Part shown: positions 55,186 to 63,731 of the stretch, piece by piece
Position numbering within the stretch: the first letter of the stretch is position 1
Layout: each line of letters opens with the position of its first letter
From: Ktedonosporobacter rubrisoli
GTDB taxonomy: Bacteria; Chloroflexota; Ktedonobacteria; Ktedonobacterales; Ktedonobacteraceae
NCBI RefSeq assembly: GCF_004208415.1
Contig: NZ_CP035758.1
Location: forward strand, 3,906,001-3,970,000
Reading direction: 5' to 3'
DNA length: 64,000 bases
The notes under the pieces: model-generated
Told to the model about the DNA's origin: nothing
Database searches by the model: none
Seen by the model: the letters and a program-made list of their open reading frames with translations, nothing else
Position numbers and translations under genes: made by a program

Positions 55186-55398
55186 ATGTCATTTGATAAC
55201 AAAGAGCACGATGAAATTTTGAGCATGAACAGCTTTGACGTGAGTGTTGAAGAATTAGAGAGACGCCTGGAATTAGCAGCCGCTGTGGTTCATCCCGATT
55301 ACCCCTGCGGAGCTAATGCATGTGCCGGTTATAGCGGCCCTTGCGGAGCCAATGCTTGCGTTGGCGATATCTGGCCGTGCCTGGCCAACATAGGCTAG
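55186..55398 (+). CDS. RiPP precursor B, duplicated Cys-Asn motif
   Basis: A 70-aa peptide. Leader MNSFDVSVEELERRLELAAA matches the module C leaders (DDFFSVEELEERLELA). The core has two copies of CGANAC (PCGANACAGYSGPCGANACV) and ends GDIWPCLANIG: five cysteines, one Trp. AAGGAG is 9 bases before the ATG. There is no maturase next to it; the module C radical SAM enzyme 5.4 kb away, which serves C-x-x-N-x-C cores, is the likely partner. The only downstream gene on its strand is a terpene-synthase-like gene after a hairpin. Confidence 0.82.
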   Translation: MSFDNKEHDEILSMNSFDVSVEELERRLELAAAVVHPDYPCGANACAGYSGPCGANACVGDIWPCLANIG

Positions 55399-55567
55399 TC
55401 TACTAACAGGAAATAGCACCTTTTAAGTTGCTAGCCTCTGATCGGCGTTGTCTCCTATGCTCTTCATCCTCTTTTCGGAGAATGTTTGGCTATAGGAAAT
55501 ACCGCTTACGATTTCTGATCTAAAGTGGTTTCTGACGAATACCGGCCGAGGCTAGTAGCTTTCTCAT

Positions 55568-55609
55568 CAGCCGTGCAAGCCGATAATATTTCATGGGCTT
55601 GCACGGCTG
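55568..55609 (+). promoter_or_regulatory. Strong hairpin between precursor B and its cyclase gene
   Basis: CAGCCGTGCAAGCC and GGCTTGCACGGCTG form a perfect 14-base stem with a 14-base loop. It ends 40 bases before the cyclase ATG, has no T-run after it, and occupies the same position as the hairpins of modules A and C. Confidence 0.65.
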
Positions 55610-55649
55610 GCAAGCCATTACCCCACCTTATGTATGTTCTGGAGGCCCT

Positions 55650-57725
55650 ATGCGCAAAACAGCCAAAAAACCTGCGGTTATCTCTGTCAGCGAGGATTTC
55701 TTTCCAGCACCTGTCTGGGAAGGTGCCTTAAAGACAAGAGAACGCGCCGGTCAGCTTAAACAAAACTGGACGGATCTTGAGCTAAGCAATGACTCGGCCA
55801 TAACTATCTACGATTGTTATCCGTATCTCTTCCTCGGCCCCTTCCCCGATGTTCCCCCAGCCGCAGTAGCTGATTTTACGCTGGCCATCAAGCTATTAGC
55901 TAGTTCTGTCTTTCTTGCCGATAAAATTATGGACCTGGGCCCCCAATCACCTAATCCTACCAACACACTAGCTCACGTCTTTGCATTACAGGTAGAGGCT
56001 TACACCCTCTTCCAGCGTCTCTTTGCCCCAGACTCACCCTTCTGGCCGCGTTTTCATACATATTTTGATAATTACCTCTCTGCCTGTCAGACAGAAAAAA
56101 AATTTGCCCTGGGCCAGCTTTCCTGGAAAGAGTTTGATGAAAAAGTTGCCAGCACTATCGCTATTGGGAAGGCTAGCCTGAGCCGCTGCGTTCTTGCTGG
56201 TCTGAGCGCCCTGCAGGGCAACGAGCAGTGGCTAGATACGCTTACTGAGGCTCTCGATCTTTATAATTTTGCTTACCAGATGTTTGATGATCTTTGCGAT
56301 TGGAAAGAAGACTACCTGCATCAATCGCCTTCGCTCCTCCTCTGCCGCTGGTTACCTGAGCGACCGGAAGAGCCCAAATGGGCGGACCTTGAGGCGCTGG
56401 CTCGCGAATTATATTATGATGGCCATGCCTGCACAATGCTTCAGGTAGCTATCGATGCAGCAGAACGTGCATTGCTGCTGACATCTTCTATTCCAGAGCT
56501 CACCTGGCGTATCATACCCACTAATTTACTTGAACGCTGCGAAAGTCTGTGCCGCGATATTCTAAAGATTACGCAGGCCAATCGTCGTCGCTCACAACGG
56601 CCTATCAACTTTTACCTGGAGCTGCCTGCCGCTCGTACCCCTTGTGAACAATTAGCCTGGCAAGGATTACAATTCCTCATTCGCCAGTGGCAGCTTGGCT
56701 TTGGCGAGGCACGCGATGTCGCGCGCTTCCCGCAGGCCCAAGGATTTAACGCTGAGAGCGAATTTCAATACGGCGATGTTTTCCAGCGCGCGGTCATCAG
56801 CGATATTCTGACGGAAGTGTCAGAAACTTTTAAGCTCAATCTAGAGCCAATTATCAAGGATGAAGTGGGCTATTTGCTAGAGCAACGGAGCCACGACGGC
56901 ATAGGTGGTTGGCGCTATTATCCGGAGCTGTCCGAAATACCTCCAGATGCCGATGATCTAGGGCAAATTATGCAACTTTTACTTCATACAGATAATCGGG
57001 CAGCCATTACCCGCTTCTGCGAACAGCCGCTAACAACCTTGCTTACCGAGAATCGCTATGACGATGGCTCTTTCGAAACCTGGATTATTCCTGCCAGCCA
57101 TCGAACTCCACAACAAGAGCGGCACTTTGCCTATGCTCAAACTATCTGGGGAACGGGCCCCGACGTAGATGTTATGGCTAATTTGCTCTATGCCCTGGCG
57201 CTCTATGACCCTGCCCGCTTTGCCGAGATCATACATACTGGCGCTTCTTATATTGAAGCTCAACAGCAGATCGATGGTAGCTGGGCAAGTACCTGGTATC
57301 ATGGTCCTTATTATGGTTCTTTTGTCTGTGCGCGGCTTCTCGCCAAGGTTAAGCTTGCATCTCCAGCACTGGAGAAGATCCAGGCTTTTCTCCTTAAGAC
57401 TCAACAGGCCAATGGAGGCTGGGGAGGACTAGATTATGCCAAAAGTGATCCTCTGAACACAGCGCTGGCGCTTTTAAGCTGGTCAGCACTTGCTCAGACT
57501 GGAAAGTACCGACCGGCCGATACGGTTATAGAGAGAGGCCTGTCATTTTTACAACAGAGCTATGACGAAAACGATAGAGCATGGCCTTATGTTGAATTTA
57601 TCCTTATGGCTGAAGGACGGCTCAGCAAAAATATTACAAGAATTATGTCGTATGGAAGTCAGAGTGTAACAACAGCCTTTGTTCTCAAAGCCGCAACAGC
57701 CTGGCATCGCCTCCGAGAGCAGTGA
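55650..57725 (+). CDS. Fused class I / class II terpene-synthase-like protein, module B
   Basis: About 691 aa, paralogue of the module A protein. Class I-like part: IYDCYPYLFLGPFPDVPP at 53-70, acidic motif ADKIMD at 90-95 and FDDLCDWKED at 212-221. Toroid part from about 330: QW-type repeats (HDGIGGW, DDGSFETW, IDGSWASTWYHGPYYG, ANGGWGG) and, unlike module A, a complete DxDD motif (PDADDLGQ, 433-436), the general acid of class II cyclases. The start at 55650 has TGGAGG 4 bases upstream; an ATG at 55593 lies inside the hairpin and is rejected. Both active sites look competent. A good terminator follows at 57792. Role inferred: prenyl transfer or cyclisation linked to precursor B; a free terpenoid product cannot be excluded. 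Confidence 0.77.
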   Translation: MRKTAKKPAVISVSEDFFPAPVWEGALKTRERAGQLKQNWTDLELSNDSAITIYDCYPYLFLGPFPDVPPAAVADFTLAIKLLASSVFLADKIMDLGPQSPNPTNTLAHVFALQVEAYTLFQRLFAPDSPFWPRFHTYFDNYLSACQTEKKFALGQLSWKEFDEKVASTIAIGKASLSRCVLAGLSALQGNEQWLDTLTEALDLYNFAYQMFDDLCDWKEDYLHQSPSLLLCRWLPERPEEPKWADLEALARELYYDGHACTMLQVAIDAAERALLLTSSIPELTWRIIPTNLLERCESLCRDILKITQANRRRSQRPINFYLELPAARTPCEQLAWQGLQFLIRQWQLGFGEARDVARFPQAQGFNAESEFQYGDVFQRAVISDILTEVSETFKLNLEPIIKDEVGYLLEQRSHDGIGGWRYYPELSEIPPDADDLGQIMQLLLHTDNRAAITRFCEQPLTTLLTENRYDDGSFETWIIPASHRTPQQERHFAYAQTIWGTGPDVDVMANLLYALALYDPARFAEIIHTGASYIEAQQQIDGSWASTWYHGPYYGSFVCARLLAKVKLASPALEKIQAFLLKTQQANGGWGGLDYAKSDPLNTALALLSWSALAQTGKYRPADTVIERGLSFLQQSYDENDRAWPYVEFILMAEGRLSKNITRIMSYGSQSVTTAFVLKAATAWHRLREQ

Positions 57726-57791
57726 CCATAAATCCAGCCCATGCGCAGCTCTACACAACTTCCTTAACGTGCGCTTCTTCAGACTTCTGCA

Positions 57792-57819
57792 GCTGGTCGG
57801 CATTCCCTTGCCGACCAGC
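57792..57819 (+). terminator. Probable terminator of module B
   Basis: GCTGGTCGGCA and TGCCGACCAGC make a perfect 11-base stem with a 6-base loop, 66 bases after the cyclase stop, followed by moderately T-rich GCTTCATCTTT. Confidence 0.7.
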
Positions 57820-58436
57820 GCTTCATCTTTGCCTCCATGCTCTCCTTGCTTTAAATATGCTTTAGTCAGAAGTAATTTTACGCTTCCACCTTTTTATTTC
57901 CCCATGGCATCTTTATTATCCAATACAACATTTAGCACCTATTAAATTTATTTTAACCGAATATACGATTACTATTCACAGCCAACATAGAGATTTTTAC
58001 ATAGAAACAAAACGCTTTTTAGATTTTATTATCCTCTGATAACCTCAAATTAAACTGTTGCAGTATATCTCATATAAATAATATTGCAATATCTATCTCA
58101 TCTATACTGTGAGCATTCCTTATGGATATGAGCAAATACAATATTAAACGTTCTTATTTTATCCTTGACTATTTTCTTATTTGTAGTGTAAGATTTTATC
58201 GGGTGAAATACACATTTACAATACACCTGTAGCGTAGCTAGCCAGTAGAGCGCGTGTACATGGAAGTATCAATCCTGTTTTGCACTTTTACTCTGCCTGT
58301 GCCCATTTCTTCTCGGCAGACTCCCTAGCGATACTGCAGGATACTCTCTCGCCTTATGCATCACCATGTATACGTGGCTTCTCAGCACTATGTGCAGCCA
58401 GTACAACCACAACAACAAGAGAGGATACATTTGTCC
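57820..58436. other. Intergenic, strongly AT-rich
   Basis: About 600 bases, very AT-rich from 57840 to 58200. It probably carries the promoter of the following regulator gene. No gene was recognised. Confidence 0.45.
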
Positions 58437-58943
58437 ATGCAAGAATTCTGTTCTCACTATCTCAGCGACGTCAAAGAGACGTATAATCTGGTCCCAGAAT
58501 CTCTTTCGCATCATTTGCGCCTCTCGGACTACATCTTGGAGTTAAATGCCGATGCTCGCATCCTCAACCTGCTTAGCGCTCAATCTCCCCATATTCTTGC
58601 CCAGCAGCAATTCACGCGCAATGAATGGGCGATCCTCACACTCATTCTGCAGCAATACCCAGGCTACGCCTCTCATGAGATGCTCCTGGCTGAACTAACT
58701 TCCTTATCAGAAGCCGAATGCCGCCACAGGCTACTCGAAAGTCAACAGATAGGTCCCGAAGCTGTGAAGCGGGAATTCAGGCCTGTCTATCGCGCCCTTG
58801 CCGGAATTCGCGCTAAATTGAATAAGCTTTGTCCTCAGCTAAAGATATCGCTATTGCGCTGCTCAGGCTACGTGATCATGCTTGCCCCCGATTGGGAGGA
58901 TGCTACTGATCAGACTCTCCTTTCTGGGAAGCTAAGCCGCTAA
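58437..58943 (+). CDS. Putative winged-helix regulator, stand-alone
   Basis: About 168 aa. The C-terminal half reads like an OmpR/SARP-type winged helix: FTRNEWAILTLILQQYPGYA, a recognition region with RALAGIRAKLNKLCPQLK and the wing RCSGYVIMLAPDWED. An acidic, Leu-rich N-terminal part (LSDYILELNADARILNLLSA) has no known fold. AGAGGA lies 13 bases before ATG 58437; a TTG two codons earlier or ATG 58356 are alternative starts. It lies between modules B and C and may regulate them. Converges on the broken NB-ARC gene. Confidence 0.5.
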   Translation: MQEFCSHYLSDVKETYNLVPESLSHHLRLSDYILELNADARILNLLSAQSPHILAQQQFTRNEWAILTLILQQYPGYASHEMLLAELTSLSEAECRHRLLESQQIGPEAVKREFRPVYRALAGIRAKLNKLCPQLKISLLRCSGYVIMLAPDWEDATDQTLLSGKLSR

Positions 58944-58985
58944 TTGGGTACGCGTACGAAATCAATCAGCAGTAAACGCTCAGGC

Positions 58986-60433
58986 TCATATCTTGACAGC
59001 TGCTCCCTTATACCGTCCGGATCTATCAAGAAGGGGTAAATGCTGCACTAAACGCGCAGCTAGCTCAGTATAGTGGTGACATTGCTGTACACTCATTTGG
59101 GCCCTTAGCACATCCAATACCAATGGATGGAGATACAGCGCTCGTGTCTTAAGATCACGCCTGAGAAAATAAACAAAGATTAACGATTTAAGCATTGCAT
59201 GAAAGGCCAACAAACTATGCTTAGTTGTCTGAACTGTTGGGTCGAGAAGGGGAATTGTATTAATAACCAGTTCCTCCGGAAGGGCATAATGTGTAAGCGT
59301 AGCACATAAGCGTATAAAAGTAATCGCTAGAGGATTTTCCCTTTCGATCACGGCCGCCTGGCGCAATATAGCCGTGGCAACTGAGGGCGCCGGATCAGCC
59401 ATAGCCTGCCCATGAAAATGAAGTAAATCATGGCGATGCTGCTGATAACAAAGCAGATACTCCCGCAGGCTACAGGCTGTCTCTTTAATATAGGCACCCG
59501 CCTGAGCGATTCCCAGAGGCAAGCCCCAATGTTCCTGCACAATCAACTTTGCCTGGGCGATCTGCTCGGTCGAAAAATCCTTTAAAGAGCACTGGCTGGC
59601 TCCTCCGCTCTCTATATAGCGCAGAAGCATAAGGGCTCCTTCTTCAAAATCCATATCCTCAACAGAGACAAGATGAATAAAGCTACAAGCCCGATCAGTA
59701 ACACGGGTATTGCAAGTCATAAGAATATGCCCTGTATAAGCGTCTGGGTGGAAGAGCTTAAAAAGGCTCAAATCCTTTACCCCATCAAGAACGAGCAGCC
59801 TTTTCTGCTCCTGATTCAACCAGCGCTCGGCCAGTTCTATGGCTTGTGGAAGATCCTGCGCACTCAATTTCTTATGATAGATTTTCTCTAAAACCGAAAG
59901 TATGTCCTGTATAAGATTTTTATAGGAATCGGCACGTAGCCAGATTATCTCCTGATACTCATCTCGAAATCTATAGGCAAATTCTAGAGCAATCTGCGTT
60001 TTTCCACATCCCGTAAGCCCCCCAGAGCCTGCACACACGTTGCCGAGCTTTCTTGAAAGCCGCGATGCAAACGCTTTAAAATAGCTTCCCGGCCGGTAAA
60101 AAAATGATTCCGCCAGTGTGGAACAAACCAGAGAGGGGCGGAGAGGCTATCGGGCCTACAAATCCTGCTTGGATTAATATGAAGTTCATACGACTGCTGC
60201 TGGTTCCTTACCTTAAGGGGTGTACTCAGCCCAAGCTCTCTCACATCTTTCTCATACAGAGCACAGAGTCGATGCCGAAAATAGGTATTGGGATAGGTAT
60301 TGCCTCTCTCCCAGCGGCATACATTCTGGACCGTAGTACCAAGCTTTTCAGCCACTTCTCTTTGCGACCAACCACGCCGAATACGCTCCTCTGCCAGACA
60401 CCGGTTAGGAATAGCAATGGACGCTTTTTTCAT
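58986..60433 (-). pseudogene. XRE HTH / NB-ARC protein, frameshifted in a G6 run
   Basis: The first frame (60433 to 59984) has an XRE HTH (GWSQREVAEKLGTTVQNVCR) and the FFTGREAILKRL link, then goes out of phase at CVQALGGL. The second (60038 to 58986) resumes with TGCGKTQIALEFAYRF, the P-loop, and continues through the NB-ARC (LLVLDGVKDLSLF; GLPLGIAQAGAYI) to a C-terminus without TPRs. The join is six Gs (CCCCCC at 60018-60023); one more G gives ALGGLTGCGKT, a normal P-loop. Thus it is either an error or a real knock-out. It is divergent from the module C maturase and would be its natural regulator. Confidence 0.78.
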
Positions 60434-60848
60434 CCTTTAATCACAGTTTCCTTTCATGGATTACCCCTAGTATCCTTGCGGATAGGTAATTTTGTTTATT
60501 ACCCCAAAAACACTATAACATATTTTTAGTCCTTAATAAAATTCAAGCTAGCAGAACACTTACTAAACTCAGGTCACCGGCGCAATATTATCAAAAGAAC
60601 TTGACAAAAATCTTGATAACAATTGCCATTATTATTTTGAGCTACTCCCGGGTATAGTATCTGTGGTACATGGCCGCACATGAACCAGCAGAATAAGGCA
60701 AGTATGCCAGCCTTATTTTACGCAAAAGCGCAAAGGGCAAGAAGATCTGATTTGCCTAAATTACAAGCAAACTGCTGCATAATTTTCTTTCACATAACTA
60801 TTAACCATCCGCCCCTACTTATAGCCGACCCGGCTAGAAGGAGTAACC
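60434..60848. other. Promoter region between the NB-ARC gene and module C
   Basis: About 415 bases. AT-rich, with TTGACA at 60601 but no well-spaced -10 that I can defend. TATAGTAT at 60653 is a possible -10 with a poor -35. A 62-codon frame from 60680 lacks a ribosome site. AAGGAG at 60838 serves the maturase. Confidence 0.4.
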
Positions 60849-62420
60849 ATGGAAACGCATCTCATTAGCCTGCCAACCAATAGTAAGAAGAGCCGGATAA
60901 GTGATCTGCAAGAGCGTAAGCTGCGTGCAAGTAGCTATGTTATTTATGTGGATCTTCCCGAGGACAGCGAGCAGATGTTGCTTGTGCATGGCTACACAGG
61001 ATCTTATGATCTTGTTTCAAAGAAGGTAGCCACTTATGTGCGCTCCTTAGAGATTGGTAGGCCCGTGCGCCCTCTCTATGGGGCCTGGTCACCGGCGCCA
61101 GCTATCGACGGGGAGGTTGAGCAACCGTCAGGACAAACTGTTGAGCTTCTTAAACGGCGGGGATATCTCACAGAAAAGACGCAAGATGAGGAGGAAGCTT
61201 TCTTTATCAAAATTGCCAAAAAGCTTCATGAGAAGGCCTTGCGCGGCCTGCCAAACTTTGTGCTTATGCCCACCTATGATTGCAATCTGCGCTGTGCTTA
61301 CTGCTTCCAGGACCACATGCGTACCGATCCGACCTTTAGCCACCTGTTACGTTCTATGACAAGATCGACTATTGACCGCATCTTTGCAGGCATTAGCGAT
61401 ATCGAGACACGACACGACTTGCCTCCCGAAGATCAATATATACGCAATATTGGTTTCTTTGGCGGCGAACCATTACTGGCGCGCAATCGCCGCGTCATTG
61501 ACTACATTATTAAAAAAGCCACAGATATGGGAAAGGCCAGCTTCTGGGCTGTCTCCAACGCAACAGAGCTAGAGACGTACAAGGATCTGTTGAATCCACA
61601 AGCTCTGCGCATGATCCAGGTCACGATGGATGGCCCGCTGGCCGAACATGATAAGCGTCGTATCTATGCCGATGGCAGCGGTTCTTACGAGCGCATCGCC
61701 AAAAATGTGAGCATGGCGCTTGAGCAAGGTGTTAATATCAGTCTGCGCATGAATATCGATCGCCTCAACATCGAACACTTGCCCATCTTCGCCGAAGAGA
61801 TCATGGCCAGAGGCTGGCATAACTATTCCCACTTCTCGGCCTACACAGCTCCCATCCACGCTGCCAACGATAATACCGATGCGCGCACTACGTTTAACTC
61901 CTGGACCCTGGACAAAGCTCTCAATGAACTGCGCGCCAAATATCCTGCGATGAGTGTGATCCATCGCCCAGATGATCCCTTAAAAGATCGCGCACGCGCG
62001 CTAATAGAGAGTAAAGGTTTTCCGATGCAGCGCGCCGAATTCTGTGGAGCGCACGCTAGCATGTATGTCATCGACCCCTTTGCTAACATTTATTCCTGCT
62101 GGGAACGCACAGGAAACGAGAATATTCGCTCAGGCTATATCACCCGTGAGGGAAAATATGTCTCTTCCCCGCTTGAGGCAATGTGGCGAAGCCGCGATGT
62201 GACTACCAATAAAATTTGTCGCAAATGTCGCTACGCCTTGAACTGCGGTGGCGGCTGTGCGGTCTATGCCGAGGGCAGTAGCAACGGGGAAAATGGCATC
62301 TTTACCAATCACTGCGACGGCTATGCCGCGCGCTTCCGGGCTAGCGTCGCTGAAGCATATTTAAATCATCTCGCCGGGGTCGAGGCTTCTCCCGTGGTAG
62401 AAACCGCCTGCGACCGCTAG
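60849..62420 (+). CDS. Radical SAM/SPASM peptide maturase, module C
   Basis: A 523-aa paralogue of the enzyme at 38296. Radical SAM motif YDCNLRCAYCF with Cys145, 149 and 152; IGFFGGEPLL; SPASM-type cysteines near the C-terminus (CGAHASMY; NIYSCWER; CRKCRYALNCGGGCAVYAEG; HCDGY). N-terminal region (SSYVIYVDLPEDSEQMLLVH) matches its paralogue and may recognise the leader. AAGGAG is 6 bases before the ATG. Five precursors with C-x-x-N-x-C cores follow, the first 61 bases after the stop. The two maturases thus serve two different core types but related leaders (EELEERLELA against AELLDERVELS). Confidence 0.9.
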   Translation: METHLISLPTNSKKSRISDLQERKLRASSYVIYVDLPEDSEQMLLVHGYTGSYDLVSKKVATYVRSLEIGRPVRPLYGAWSPAPAIDGEVEQPSGQTVELLKRRGYLTEKTQDEEEAFFIKIAKKLHEKALRGLPNFVLMPTYDCNLRCAYCFQDHMRTDPTFSHLLRSMTRSTIDRIFAGISDIETRHDLPPEDQYIRNIGFFGGEPLLARNRRVIDYIIKKATDMGKASFWAVSNATELETYKDLLNPQALRMIQVTMDGPLAEHDKRRIYADGSGSYERIAKNVSMALEQGVNISLRMNIDRLNIEHLPIFAEEIMARGWHNYSHFSAYTAPIHAANDNTDARTTFNSWTLDKALNELRAKYPAMSVIHRPDDPLKDRARALIESKGFPMQRAEFCGAHASMYVIDPFANIYSCWERTGNENIRSGYITREGKYVSSPLEAMWRSRDVTTNKICRKCRYALNCGGGCAVYAEGSSNGENGIFTNHCDGYAARFRASVAEAYLNHLAGVEASPVVETACDR

Positions 62421-62481
62421 ATGATTAACCTATACATGACTGTAGTTTGCATCTATTTTTCAGAAAGGAGGTAATACACGC

Positions 62482-62661
62482 ATGTTGTCTACGGATCAGC
62501 AGCAAACTGAAGTCGAGATGCTTGCTCTCTCCGACGATTTCTTTAGCGTCGAGGAGCTCGAAGAGCGCCTTGAGCTCGCGACTACGGCTATTGCTAATTC
62601 AATAGTAAGGCCAAACGAGACGTGCGGCGCCAATGCTTGTGCCGGCGACCTGGGTTGGTAA
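62482..62661 (+). CDS. RiPP precursor C1
   Basis: A 59-aa peptide with AAAGGAGG upstream. Leader LALSDDFFSVEELEERLELA, then ATTAIANSIVRPNET-type spacer and core CGANACAGDLGW. It has only two cysteines and ends in Trp, unlike its siblings with three. It is the closest to precursor B, which also has CGANAC. Confidence 0.82.
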   Translation: MLSTDQQQTEVEMLALSDDFFSVEELEERLELATTAIANSIVRPNETCGANACAGDLGW

Positions 62662-62711
62662 GGCACGCTATCTGAAATATATCTCTCGCAGTATGAAGGA
62701 GGACTGGGCCT

Positions 62712-62882
62712 ATGTCTGAAGGCCAGAATGCAGACGAGCAGGAGATGCTTGCTCTCTCCGACGATTTCTTTAGCATCGATGAGCTCGAAGAGCGTATCGA
62801 GCTCTCTACGATGATCGTCGATACACTTTGTTTTGCTAATGCCTGCGGCGCCAACGGCTGTGCCGGCAATGTAAATTGGTAA
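62712..62882 (+). CDS. RiPP precursor C2
   Basis: A 56-aa peptide with AAGGAGG before the start. Leader LALSDDFFSIDELEERIELS, core LCFANACGANGCAGNVNW: three cysteines spaced C-x4-C-x4-C, each gap with Asn, and a C-terminal Trp. Confidence 0.83.
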   Translation: MSEGQNADEQEMLALSDDFFSIDELEERIELSTMIVDTLCFANACGANGCAGNVNW

Positions 62883-62920
62883 GTGACATTCAAGAACTTA
62901 TCAGGGAGATGTTCTAAATA

Positions 62921-63091
62921 ATGGAAGATATACTTTCAGGCGAACAAGAAATGCTTGCCCTCTCCGACGATTTCTACAGCGTCGAGGAGCTTGAAGAGCG
63001 CCTTGAGCTCGCTACCGCTACTGTTGATACTCTCTGCATTGGCAATGCTTGCGGCGCTAACGGCTGCGCAGGCAACTATAACGGCTGGTAA
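62921..63091 (+). CDS. RiPP precursor C3
   Basis: A 56-aa peptide. Leader LALSDDFYSVEELEERLELA, core LCIGNACGANGCAGNYNGW. GGGAG lies 11 bases upstream. The leader shares most nucleotides with C4 and C5, showing tandem duplication. Confidence 0.83.
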   Translation: MEDILSGEQEMLALSDDFYSVEELEERLELATATVDTLCIGNACGANGCAGNYNGW

Positions 63092-63121
63092 GCAACTGAT
63101 TTAAAGGGAGACATCAAAGCT

Positions 63122-63307
63122 ATGAAGATTGATGAGCAGAACCAGCAGGAACAGGAGATGCTTGCCCTCTCCGACGATTTCTTTAGCGTCGAGGAGCTTG
63201 AAGAGCGCCTTGAGCTCGCTGCTGTCTCTGTAGTTGACTCACTCTGCACGGGTAATGCCTGCGGCGGTAATGCCTGCGGCGGCAACTATAATGGCAGCGG
63301 CTGGTAA
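63122..63307 (+). CDS. RiPP precursor C4
   Basis: A 61-aa peptide. Leader LALSDDFFSVEELEERLELA, core LCTGNACGGNACGGNYNGSGW: the C-x4-C-x4-C pattern with GGNAC replacing GANGC and a Gly/Ser-rich end with terminal Trp. AAAGGGAG upstream. Confidence 0.83.
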   Translation: MKIDEQNQQEQEMLALSDDFFSVEELEERLELAAVSVVDSLCTGNACGGNACGGNYNGSGW

Positions 63308-63330
63308 TTGAAAGAGAGACAAGCATAGTC

Positions 63331-63507
63331 ATGACACGCGAACCCGATCATCTAGATGAGCAGGAGATACTTACACTCTCCGACGATTTCTACAGCGTCG
63401 AGGAGCTCGAAGAGCGTCTTGAGCTCGCTACCGCTACTGTTGATACGCTCTGTATCGGCAATGCCTGTGGCGCTAACGGCTGCGTTGCCAACGGCAATGG
63501 CTGGTAG
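63331..63507 (+). CDS. RiPP precursor C5
   Basis: A 58-aa peptide. Leader LTLSDDFYSVEELEERLELA, core LCIGNACGANGCVANGNGW, again ending in Trp. It starts 23 bases after C4 with AAAGAGAG as ribosome site. Last of the array. Confidence 0.83.
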   Translation: MTREPDHLDEQEILTLSDDFYSVEELEERLELATATVDTLCIGNACGANGCVANGNGW

Positions 63508-63574
63508 CCACCAAAGCCCTGCCAAGCACTCTTAAGTAGAATAAAGGGAAGAGCGGGTATGTAACCTTTGTTCT

Positions 63575-63622
63575 GGCTACACAACTGCAGTTATAGAGAA
63601 GTATGGCTAACGTTGTGTAGCC
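63575..63622 (+). promoter_or_regulatory. Hairpin between precursor array C and its cyclase gene
   Basis: GGCTACACAA and TTGTGTAGCC form a perfect 10-base stem around a 28-base loop. CTGG-TAG-CCAG follows at once. No T-run. This is the third hairpin in the same position relative to a terpene-synthase-like gene. Confidence 0.55.
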
Positions 63623-63731
63623 CTGGTAGCCAGGCTCTCGGCTGCCTTTCTGGGAGAAAGTGGGCTTCGCTACGCCTTCCCTGGTAAATTCGTTTATATT
63701 CTTTTTTTCTGGCCTGGAGGATTACATAACA

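Noticed and set aside
55593..55649. Earlier ATG for the module B terpene-synthase-like protein
   Set aside because: It lies inside the hairpin stem, lacks a ribosome site and adds sequence not found in the paralogues; 55650 has TGGAGG.
60601..60660. Promoter with TTGACA for module C
   Set aside because: No acceptable -10 at 16-18 bases; TATAGT further on is too far and lacks its own -35.
60680..60868. Possible 62-aa peptide just before the module C maturase
   Set aside because: No ribosome site and no match to the precursor leader pattern; it overlaps the maturase start.
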